64,000 nucleotides of DNA from Acholoe squamosa (lineage: Eukaryota; Annelida; Polychaeta; Phyllodocida; Polynoidae): NCBI GenBank assembly GCA_949317995.1, contig OX439052.1:38999932-39063931 (forward strand), in the 5' to 3' direction. How positions within the stretch are numbered: position 1 is the stretch's first letter; each line of letters starts with the position of its first letter. This document shows positions 11,301 to 23,300 of this stretch, one piece after another. The notes below the pieces were generated by a model. It was not told where the DNA came from, ran no database searches, and saw only the letters and a list, made by a program, of their open reading frames with translations. The translations under genes and the position numbers were made by a program.

Positions 11301-14300
11301 GTCCCATTACTTGGTTTACATCTTCTACTGTGGCTAGACCTAGCACACCGCGAAACAGGGGTGCTAGAAAACCCAGTATGGCCTCTCTTTTGGCCTTGTC
11401 CAATGTGTTTATGGGGTTGGATAAGAACAATTTGATGGAGGCTAGTGTTTCATTTATCTCCTTGTCTGCAATTTCCAGCAAGGTGTCTAGCTCCTTAGCT
11501 TGTTGGATAATTTGGCCAGAGGTATGATCTTGTAGAGTAGGAGTGGTCAAATGGAGTATTCTATCCCTTATGGATCCTTGGGTAACGGGTGCCCGAGGTA
11601 TCTTGTAGGGAATAGCTAACAACAGTGTTGTGGTTGTATGTCCATTGACCAATGGTTGAGGGCTAGGTTTGAATACTACTCCTATGTTTTGTCTCACCAC
11701 AGGTGTATAACCTGCAGTAAGTGGTTCAATAGTATATAATAACAGCATAGTTAGCAGTATGGGTGAAACTCTCAGTGTCCCCATGGTGCTTGTGTAAAGC
11801 AAGTTTGCTGTTTAAAGTCTTGTCAAATTTGTAGTGATTTGGTGCTGGTAAAGTCTAAGTGTATGGTGTAACACTTTAAATGAAGTGGTTCAAACTGTAC
11901 CTTTGCAAGATTGAGCTGTCTTGGCAATATGTCCGGTGAGTCTATAGAGGTTGACCAGTAAATGGTAAGGTCAGGTTGAAGGTGAGGTAGGTGTGTTCTT
12001 TATCCTAGTGCAGTCTCTCCTAATGGAGAAGTGGGCTGGCTAATTCCCAAGTGGGGTCCTGTAGACTTGTGTTCCAGACTGCAGCTGGATGAAGACTGAT
12101 GGTGGGCTATGGTCCACAGTGCTTCTTATGTAGCCTACCCTACCCACATCCATTGTGGGCCTGGTATTGTTTCTCTGGAGACAATGCATTAATCTCCAGT
12201 GTCTGCTAACTGTGGGGTCTATTGTGTAGTCTGTGTACTGGTAATTAGCTCCTCCTGTCATCCAGGACAGCCATTCATGACCGTCTAGACAGTTGTCTGA
12301 GGGTAGCTTATAAGGTCAATTGATCTCTATAGACTGCTGTGTTGGCATAGCGCGCTCTTTCATGTGGGGATTAGGCTTTAGACACTCCATTGTGTTACCC
12401 TTACTCTTCTTAGACTTCATGTCTGCTTTACTTGGGGGGTCCCAGTCTTTGACCCTTTCAGAGGCAATAACCTACTGATATATTTACAAATTTGATTGGC
12501 TTTATATACATAGTAATTCATTATCAGTCACACATGTCTTATGTGTGGATGAAGAGAATTTGTAATACATTTTGAAAATCTTATGTCTTTTGGTATCTCA
12601 ATCCTGTTTCTAATTTCTTGAAACTGCACCACACCTAGATGTCTTTCTTAGTATGTGGTGTGCAGGCCTAGGCTTGATAGGGCCTATGCCTGTGGTTTCT
12701 CTTGTAAGGGTGATATCATTCTTGTTCCTTACAATTTTGCTGTAGTATTTGGCCTCATGTGGAATAAGCCTGTGTGCAAATTCATTGTTTCTGACAGCCA
12801 CAACCTTTTTCAGTCTGTCTATGTGCACTGGAATGGCCACCAATAGATTGGTGTCCAAGTTTTTGAGTTTGGCACTTGTCAAACTAGGTCTATCTACTAC
12901 AACATATGGTCCCATAAAAAGGGGTTGAAGTTTCTTACACTCTGTGTTGGTCAGGATTCTTGGTATGTTAAGGTACACCATGTCGGTGACCTTGATTTCC
13001 TGTGGTGTAAGTCTCTTATCATATCTATCCTTCCTTTCCTTTTGTAGCTTGGCGACCCTTTCTATAGCTTTCCTCCTAGAGGTATCTTGATTTGTTATCA
13101 TGTTAGCTACATGGTCTGCTACTGTGGATATGTCTTCCTGTATTCCCAGCCCTAAGTCCATTGGGGTGGCTGGGTTTCTCCCATGGAGTAGGAAGAAAGG
13201 GGTGAATCCTGTGGTTTGGGATTCAGTGTTGTTTAATGCAAAGGTTATGGGTTCAATAAATGAATCCCAATTGTTTTGGTGCTTTGAGCAGAATGCTCTG
13301 AGTGCTGTGCCTATGCTAGCATTGAATCTCTCTACAAGCCCATTTGATTGTGGCCTGTATGGTGAGGAGAATTTATGTTTGATCTTGAGGTGTTTAGTTA
13401 ACTTTGTGAACTTTGCACCTGTATAACATGTTCCATTGTCTGTTTGAAGAGTGGCTGGTGTTCCATGATGACAAATTATATTCTTGTAGAACTCTGCTGC
13501 TGTTGTCTCAGCTTTTAAGTCAGTAGTAGCCCAAGCTGTTGCATATCTGGTAGCATAATCTATGCAGACTTGTATATGTTTGTTTCCCCTGGCAGTTGTG
13601 GGAAGTGGTCCCACCGCGTCTAGGTTTAGGAACTTCATTGGTGAAGTCATGTACTCTCTCACTGTCATTGGTGTTTTGTGTGAGTGTACTTGCCTTTTTG
13701 CTGTGAGGCATGTGTGGCAGGTGGAAACATATTTTGTTGTGTCTGCTAGCATAGACTTCCAATATACCCTAGGTCGGAGTGCTGACAGCATCCTACTTGA
13801 ACCAAGATGGCCGCCGGTAGGTGAGTCATGGAAATACTGTAGTGTACTTGTTACCCATTGCTGTGGTATAACAATTTGAAGTGGTACAGTATTGGTTTTT
13901 CTCCAATTTATGGGGCATATATGGACTAATGTACCATTTACCAAGGTGTATGTCTGGCCTTGGTTGATGATTCTATTTCCTTGTGCTTTTGGTGCAGGCA
14001 AGGTTCCATCCTCTAGATATTGTATGAGGGGCAATAGGTCCTTGTCCTTCCTTTGTTCCAAGCCAAGGTTTGTACCTGAGATGGATGTGTCGGGAATCTG
14101 ATCCAGTAGTTGATTTATATCTAGCACATGTTGTTTTATTCTGTCTCTTTCTTTTTCTTTTTCATCGACTATTGGCCTATCTTGTGCCTTTTGTTGGGGT
14201 GTGTCACTCTTGTTATGGTGTGTAGGCTCCTTTGGAGGGCCTATTCTCGCCTTGATGGGAGTGGCAACCTTTTTCTTTAAAGGCACAATTTGCTTTTTGT

Positions 14301-17300
14301 CAATCTTCTTTGTCTCAGAGTTCTTTGATTTAGTAGATGCAGTGTCTTTTGTGACATTTTTCCTGGCAGGTGGGGTTTTGATAGGTTTGTTTCCTGTGAC
14401 CTTTTTCTCATTTAGAATAGTTTGTGATTGTGTGGGGGGTTTTGGTGTGCCCTCCTGAATCATTTCTCTAGTCTTTGAGCGTGTGGTCATAGGACACAAA
14501 TGGTTTGATGTTTCCTCTCCCTGCATTGGTTCAAAGAATCTGACTGATTTAGAAGTTGCTTGAGTAATAGCATATATTGTGTCTTCTGGATCTTCATCAT
14601 CTGAGTCAGGTGGGGTGAAGGGTGGCTCCTTAGGAGTTGCCTTCACTATCTGATTGAGTGATGAGAATTCAATAGGCTCGAAGTCATTATCTGGAAAGAG
14701 TTGTGAGTATTCTCTCTCACAGTGGCAAAACACATAGTGTGTAGATTGCTTCAAGATACCCCTAATGGGTGTCTCTGGCCTTTCAATGGTGTTGGGTGGA
14801 TCATCCCTTTTGAATGGTACTTTCTTTGTTACTTTTGCAAACTTGGTTCTACTGGCTGCTCTAACTCTCCTTGGTGGGGGTGGAGGGTTAGTCATGGGTC
14901 CAGAGTCTGGGTATTCTCTTCTAGACATAGCATCTGGTGGTGTGTTATCATCACCTTTCACGTGTTGGATGGTGAATGAAAATTGCTGTATGTCTAGAGC
15001 CCATCTGGCCCATCTATGTGTGAGTCCTGTATTGGTTAGCAGTGGGATTAGGGCTGCATGGTCTGTGTATAATTGGAAGTGTCTAGTCTCTAGATAGTGT
15101 CTGAAGTGTAATACTCCATACACTACTCCCAGTAGTTCTCTCTCTGTGGTATTGTAATTTCTCTCATGTTTTGAGAGGGTTCTACCTGCAAAGGCTACTG
15201 GTCTGAGCACTCCTTCATTATCTCTCTGTGAGAGTACAGCTCCTAAACTCACATTGGAAGCATCAGTTGCCAAACTGAACTCTTTCTCATAGTTTGGATA
15301 TCTGAGAAGAGCATTGGTACAGAGGGCATGCTTTAATGTTTTGAAAGCATTATCTGCCTCTTCTGTCCAGACAAATGCTTTGAGATGTGTCTGTAGATTA
15401 TATAATGGTCTAGCAATTTGGGCATAACCTTTGATAAACTTTTTGAAGTATTGGCATAGGCCTGTGAAGGATCTGACATTTTTGACTGATTTTGGTGTTG
15501 GGAAGGTTTTGATTGACTCCACCTTTGTGGGAGATGGTTGCAGTCCCATGGGTGTGACTCTCATTCCCAAGAAGTCTATTCTGTCTATGAAGTATTCACA
15601 TTTTGATTTCTTCAGTTTGAGTTTACCAACTCTTAGGCTGTTGAACACGTCTTCCAGGTCATGGAAGTGTTGTTCGATTGATGGTGATAATACCAATATG
15701 TCATCTAGGTATGGTAGGGCACATTTGTACTTGAGTTTGTTCAGAATTAATGTGACTAGATGGCAGAATCCCGCCGGTGCCGTCGCTAAACCCATCGGCA
15801 TCCTTTCATAGACATATTTTTTGTCATTTGCTATGAATGCGGTTTTATGCTGATCCTCCTGTCTTATAGGAATTTGAAAAAAATCCCTGTTGGGCATCTA
15901 GCTTACTGAATACTCTTGGTCTGAGTGACCCTATCATGTCTAGAGTGTCATCGGCCCGGGGTGTAGATAAGGCTTGATTTATCGTGTTCTGGTTCAAATA
16001 ACGAAAATCTGTGACGAGCCGATGGCCTCCCGATGATTTTTGTACTAAAAAGGATCTGGAGGCCCAGGGGCCCTCGGCACATTCTCTCAGAATGCCCTGT
16101 TGTACTAGCCTTTCACACTCTTCCCCTATTGCGGCCTGTTTTTCTGGTGTTTGTCTATATGGTAGGAAATGACATGGTACTGCCTCAGGTTTTACATGTA
16201 TTGAGTGTGTATACAGGTGTGTGGCACCAATGTCTCCATCTTTTCCTACAAATACATCATCATACTTGGTCAGCAGTGATTTTAATCTATCATGCTGATC
16301 TTTGGATGTGAGCACAGATTTTGGTGGAACATTCTCTTCCAATTCTGGCTCGAGGTCATGTGCCTCACTATGTATAGCAGCTATTTCAGAGAGTCTGATT
16401 GAGTTGGGTTCAGGGTCAGCATATGTGGACTCACAGTCTGAGTCTGTGTCACTGAATTGAGTTACGTCCTCAGGCCGTATGGCTGAGATGGATTGATCAG
16501 TGTGTGGGGTAGTGTCTGACACCTGTTGAGGTTTTTCTAAATCAGATTCCTTGACTTCCTGAAATAGAGCTATGATGGCACCCTTTTTGATTTTATGTGG
16601 GCGCCTGCTGGTGTTGAGTAACACTAGGGGATGTTTGTTATTTTCCCTGGGGGTTACTGCTGCCCTTTGAACTAGATATGGGGCATTGTTGTTTCTTTGG
16701 AGGTTATCTACTACTCCAGTTTTGCCTTGCAGTGATTGAGTAGATGTGACCTTACCCAATACTGCAAGTTCAGAGAATGGAGGGATGGTAAAATCCCTCA
16801 CTGCCCTAATGGGTTTGAGAATTTGTTCAGGATCAACATTAAATTCAATTTGAGATTTTGTAGTGCTTAAGAAATCTGTGCCGAGTACAATGGGCTGTGT
16901 GAGGTTGGGTATTACAGCAAATTGGTATTGGAATCTGACACCTTGGATTCTAAAGTTCAGCATAGCTGAATGTCTAACATGACACACCGATCCATCTGCC
17001 AAGTGGATGTTGATTTTAGATTTCCTCAGTTGGATATGGAATCTCTTTTGGAGATCCATGAGGAATGATTGTCTGACACAGGTGATAGTAGCACCTGTAT
17101 CAACCAAACATTGTACATCTGAAACATCATATAGATTTGCATTGATACAGCCATTTTGAAGAAGTACAATAGAAAGCTTGGTACTCTCACCTGTATCCTT
17201 TGATGATGAATCTGGTGGGGTGATGTGTATCACTGATGGACGTCTCTGTCTGTTAGATGGTAGATTTGCACTAGCAATTGTCTCTGGTTGGATCTTTGTT

Positions 17301-20300
17301 AATCCTGATTGATTGTTTGTATTTGGGGTGTCACAGTGCACTGGCCCATCGGCACTGTGACATCCTAGTTTTCCTGGTTCTGTGGGGTGGTCGAGATGCT
17401 TGCCACCAGGAGTTTGGAGATTTGATCCATCACATGAGGTGGTATTTGGGGGTTACTTTGTTGGTTCCCCTGGTAACCTCTTGTGTCAGGTTTGTAATCC
17501 TCCCGGCGTGAGTTGGAACCCTGGTTATATTGACCAGAGTTGCTGTATTGACCGAAGTTATTGGATCTCTGGTTGTTGTTGTAGGCGCCATTGTTGTTGT
17601 AGGATCCACTGTTGTAGTTCCTATGTGGACTTTGGCTCCTACTGTTGGATCCTTGATTATAGGATCCAGAGTTGTTTGAACCCTGGCTGTTGTTGTAGGA
17701 TCCAGAGTTGTTGTAGGATCCACTGTTGTAGTTTCTATGTGGACTCTGGCTCCTACTGTTGGATCCTTGATTATTATAGGATCTGCCATTACTTGGGGTT
17801 CTGTCTCTCCTATCACTGTGTGAAGAGTTACCATTGTTGGAGTTGGAAGAGCTGTTGTCTTTCCTACTGTTGTGACCCCCCCGGTTGTTGTTGTTGCCCC
17901 CTCTACCTCTACCTCTATTGGATTGGTAGTTGGGGTCATAGTTATTTCCTCTGTATCTACCGGTAGGGTCTCTTGATGCAACCTTAGCTTCCTGTTGCCT
18001 TACATGGGCACTAGACATTAGGTTAACATCTTCATCTGAACTAGTGCTGATTTCCTGGACCTTTTTCTTAGTAGGCTGTGGGTTGGACTCTGCATCCCTT
18101 GTTTTCCTAGATCTTTCTTGGGTCTCAACCTCTAAGGCTAGGTCTAGGGCTTGGTTAAAAGAGTCTATTTTCTTGTTCTCAAGAGCTACAGAGATCCAGG
18201 GCCTCATGCCTTGGATGAATGTTTTAAATAAGGTGTCGTCCTTTAGGCATTGGGCATTACACGCTTTTCTGAGATACATTGCATAATCAGATACAGGTTC
18301 ATCTATCTCTTGTGCACGGAGTGCAGTCCTGGAGATAATATTGTCTTGAGTAGCAAAATACTCTTTTAGTTCATGTACTACATTGGACCATGTCAACTTA
18401 TCAGGTTTCTCACTTTCCTTGAAGGTTTCAAACCAAGCCAATGCTTGTCCTTCAAGGTACTTGGGTAAATATGTTACCATGGTGTCACTGTCTGTTAATT
18501 TGTACCTGTCCTTCAGATACTCTGGGAATTTGTGATCAATAAATAGTGCTGTTGACATGAGTGGTGATGGGTGAGAAAAAGTTTTGGGTTTGGTTACCTC
18601 GTGTTGCCTGATCTTCCTGTCGTCGTGTTGTTGTCTGTCTAGGATCCTGGTCATGTTGGACATCATGGAGATCATGACATCCTCCTTGGATCCAGAGGCG
18701 GATGGTGTGACAATAGGTGTGGTGGTGGGTGTGGGAGGCTGTGAGGTCTGGGATGATACCATCTTCATGAGATCTGCGATCTGTTGTTGTGCCTGTTCTA
18801 GGGCCTTCCGATGGTCATCCAATTGTTGACTGAGGATCCTCTCCCTTTCCTTTGAGGCAAGGGCATGAGCATCTTGTTGGGCTCTGTTTGCTTCTAGGGC
18901 AGTAACTGCATCTTGGATGGTCTTCTCATAGGCCCTTATCTTCTCAGCCGCCTGATTGGGTTGAGGACCTTCATCAGCGTCGGCCATGGTGGAAGGTGTG
19001 GGATCACTGGTGTGTTGTAGGTATCACTGACATGTTGGAGATCACACTGGTATGTGGGAGATCTCACTGGTATGTGGGAGATCTCACTGATATGTGGGAG
19101 ATCTCACTGTCGTGTGGGAGATCTCATTGATGTATGGGAGACCTCACTGACGTGTGGGAGACCTCACTGATATGTGGGAGATCTCACTGATCGTGTGGGA
19201 GATCTCATTGATGTGTGGGAGATCTCACTGATGTGTGGGAGATCTTACTGTTGTGTGAGAGATCTCACTGATCGTGTGGGAGATCTCATTGATGTGCGGG
19301 AGATCTCATTGATGTGTGGGGGATCTCACTGGTGTGTGGGAGATCTCATTGATGTGTGAGAGATCTCATTGATGTGTGGGAGATCTCACTGATGTGTGGG
19401 AGATCTCGCTGATGTGTGGGAGATCTCATTGATGTGTGGGAGATATCACTGATGTGTGGGAGATCTCACTGATGTGTGGGAGATCTCATTGATGTGTGGG
19501 GGATCTCATTGATATGTGGGAGATCTCACTGATATGTGGGGAGATCTCACTGTCGTGTGGGAGATCTCATTGATATGTGGGAGATCTCGTTGATGTGTGG
19601 GAGATCTCACTGATATGTGGGAGATCTCACTGATATGTGGGAGATCTCACTGATGTGTGGGAGATCTCACTGATGTGTGGGGGATCTCATTGATATGTGG
19701 GAGATCTCATTGATGTGTGGGAGATATCACTGATGTGTGGGAGATCTCATTGATATGTGGGAGATCTCGTTGATGTGTGGGAGATCTCACTGATATGTGG
19801 GAGATCTCATTGATGTGTGGGGGATCTCACTGATGTGTGGGAGATCTCATTGATGTGTGAGAGATCTCATTGATGTGTGGGAGATCTCACTGATGTGTGG
19901 GAGATCTCACTGATGTGTGGGAGACCTCACTGACGTGTGGGAGACCTCACTGACGTGTGGGAGACCTCACTGACGTGTGGGAGACCTCACTGACGTTTGG
20001 GAGACCTCACTGACATTTGGGAGACCTCTCTGACGTGTGGGAGACCTCACTGACGTGTGGGAGACCTCACTGACGTGTGGGAGACCTCACTGACGTGTGG
20101 GAGATCTCACTGGTGACCTTGGTGGGTATGGTGTCAAGGTCAAGGTCACTGGGTGGGTGGAGTGGGTCTTACTGTGTGTATGATTGTTCTTAGTTGCGGT
20201 ACCAGCTTTAATTTACTGTGTGCATGATTGTTCTTAGTTGTGTTACCAGCTTTAATTTTTATGAGCCTGTGAGAGAGATGGGATCTTAGTAGGATGTTCT

Positions 20301-23300
20301 CCACCACTTTGTCATACTAGTGATTGGCATGATCAAGTTGTCATATGAGAAATATCATAAGACTAGTGGTATAAAGTGTAATTATCTCAAGGCTCTTATA
20401 AATAGTGTTATTTCCAGTTGTCACTGGTTTATTCAGCTTTAGGCAACATGTAAGAAATATCAATCATACAGTAGTTAGTATGTAGGTAATTTGTACATAC
20501 AGTAAACATACAGTAATTTATAAAGTACAATGTTCAGTTCCACTCCACCTGTGAGGTATTAATAATACAGTGTCCAGCATAGTTCTAGGTGGGTTCCCAC
20601 ACCTAGCTCCTGACCTGCTGCTTAGAGGAATAATGTAATAATGGATAACTTTACCCTCTGGTGGAAGTCTTGAAGAAGATAGCCTCTGGCCACTAATGGT
20701 AGGAAACCAATGCCTGTCTAGCATAGTTTCACCATAGTGCAGTGGTATAGCAGGTAGCAGGAGATGACTGGAGATGTTACCTCTAGAGCGGTTCTTGGTG
20801 ATGTGTCTTCCTGGAGGTGCAGACAGGCTATTTGTAGCAAATCTTGGAAAAGCACCTCCAGACTGACTGGAGCCAGCAGCATCTGCCTAACTCTACAATT
20901 GTTTGAGGGGATCCTTTCAAGTGTCACAGGGGGACAAAGGACCCCCATGGACGCCGCTATGGCCCCCATTGTCTTGGTCGGTTCTGCATCTTTAGACCCT
21001 CATATCTCGGCCGTTTATGCGTTTATAACCGCCATTTTGGGCATGCGCGGAGTTGAATATGCCAAGTTTATAATGCCCGCTGGATAGGCGCGTAATTCGC
21101 GCCGGTTTGTCTGTGGTGCACTCGGAGCTCCTTTCAGTCTCCATGGCATAACTTCCTTAATACTGAGAGTTCCGCCTTGATCTTGGGCTCATTCTGACCG
21201 TCTAATTATGGGCTTTCCATAGAATTTTTGATATTTGACCTAGGTCGCTCAGGAGCGACGCTAGAGCGACCGGAAGGTTATGGCGTCGTGCTTATGTAAC
21301 CCATTGTTCAGTCCTTAGAGTGCTCAGACACTCATGACGGCGTCAGCGGTGCTCAGGCACCCGTGACGGCCGGTTGCATTCACTTACAAGTTATTAATTT
21401 GTGCATTGAACCATGAGGTCGCACACTGAGACCCTCATTTTTATTATATTGTGCAGTGAACCATTAGGTCGGAGCCTTTGATGTCAGAGAGTGTATGTAA
21501 CTGACCTGGCTGGTGTGCAGTGGGGCATGAACGCTCTTATGTAAAGTTTGAGCGCTCTTATAGCTCTTAGAACCAACCTATGTATTAATTTCATAGATAT
21601 TTCTTTGATTAATACAAAATATGTTAGAATTTATGGAATAATAAAATGGTATATGATAGTATCATGGCGCTACAAAGGCAAAAAGATTATAAATGGTAAG
21701 TTGTAAATTTATCTAAGTACATAATGTGCAATTCATAACACAAAAACAATAATGCAAGGGGGACTTGCCATATATAGGGCATGCAAATATCAGAGTATAG
21801 TTATGAAGTCCATCGAAAAAAAAATATTTGGGACAATGTATTGAACCATTATCAATTACTTTGACATTACCATGTTGTATGAGGGTGGTGTACTTCATTT
21901 ACCTAGCACATGTGATCTAATATGTGAATCAACATGGTAAAAGGTACACCTGCGAGGGGGGTGCACGGGCATACCTTTTACCGCATTGATCCACATATAT
22001 TTATGTTGTAGGAGGCCGATACACTTACCGAGCTGATGGTCTGGAGATAAACAATGTACAAGAGAGTGACAGCGGGATATACACATGTCGTGCAGAGGTC
22101 CCATCTGATGGACGACTGAAACAGGTTCCTATCACAGTCACTGTACAGAGTGGGTACAATTTTTCAGGTGCAAAATGACAATTGGTCGCAGGTGAATTAG
22201 AACCTAGAAGGCAGTTGTTACACTTGTGTTTCTTAGATGAGGTAAATTCTTGTACAGAGTAAGTAATTTACCATTTTAAATGTTGTAATTAATGCATATT
22301 GACTTTACATTACCTATGAATGTAGACTTGTCTACCCTAACAGTGGGGACATGGCCTGTCATTGTAATTCTTAGGTTCAAGCAATTATTTCTTTTATAGT
22401 TAATCTAGTGGTTTCTTTAAACTGCCGGATTTATGTTGAACATTGCTCATGAAGGGCCCTATGTCCTCTGACCATCCACCATCTTAGATTGGTGATTTTA
22501 TTCATTAGATGCATGACACTTCAGTAAATGTACATTGCAAAGTAACTGATTTGTCTTATTCTAAATGGCAGGATAAACCTGTGGCTACAAAGCTCAAGTA
22601 AACATGTAGTGCTGTGCCAAGTAAAATTTACTATTTTTATTGTCAGGTAGTGGTGTCCTAGAGATATATCCACAAGGTGCATCCCATACACGTCCCCTCG
22701 GGTCATCTCTCCTGCTTTCATGCAGAGCAACAGGCATCAGCAGTGGTACAAACCCACAGTTAGAATGGTATGACCAGGATAATAAGATGATAAATGAACA
22801 AACCGGAAGGTAAATATTGCTAAATATTATACTACTTTTAGCCTTTAAGTGTGATGTCTTATATTTTATGGTGGTTGTATTGATTAAACGGTACAAGGAG
22901 CTGATGTGTATTTCACCACAACAAGAAAGGTTTACCCTATTTAAACGTGTCTTGGGCCATAGATTTTGCCATTTTTTCACTTAACTGCGACATTGACTCG
23001 CGATCAGAAAGGGGGTCACAAGACCTCTTTTGGCAGATCATGTCGATTTATACATGCTTCCATCTCCAAGCTCCAAGCAGGTGGCAGAATAAACAGATTT
23101 TATGTTTCCATAACCCCTGAATGGGCTAATTACAATATTTTAATCATGAAGGGAAATCAACACAAGATTTGTCTAGTTATAACAGGGCAAATCAATCAAT
23201 ACAATGTTTATGCAAATCCCCTTATTTATCAAATTTTGCAGGAAGTTCATAGAGTATGATGGAGTGGATGTACAGAAGCTGTACATCACAAACATACAGG

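Larger units (their letters stand above)
5489..21658 (-). mobile_element. Envelope-bearing Ty3/Gypsy element (errantivirus-like endogenous retrovirus), 16.2 kb
   Basis: Two 1349-bp LTRs (5489-6837 and 20310-21658) flank an internal region with, in minus orientation, primer site, about 1.3 kb of minisatellite leader, gag, pol, env, an antisense ORF, an AT-rich repeat tract and a polypurine tract. The insertion duplicated GTAT (5485-5488 and 21659-21662). By eye the LTRs differ at two positions (6345 versus 21166, 6425 versus 21246), so it is very recent. It lies inside an Ig exon of gene A, antisense to the gene. Pol has one single-base frameshift in RT; gag and env are open. At 16 kb it is large for the group because of the LTRs, leader and 3' non-coding region. 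Confidence 0.95.

Noticed and set aside
15845-15900. Programmed -1 frameshift at the RT break
   Set aside because: The change of frame needed is not -1, and no stem or stop arrangement like the gag-pol site is present; a homopolymer indel is simpler.
17382-17966. 194-codon plus-strand and 183-codon minus-strand ORFs
   Set aside because: Alternate frames over the repetitive Asn/Gly/Ser tail of Gag.
19020-20110. Possible CRISPR array (regular short repeats)
   Set aside because: Units are contiguous with no unique spacers, the host is an animal, and the tract lies in a retroelement leader.
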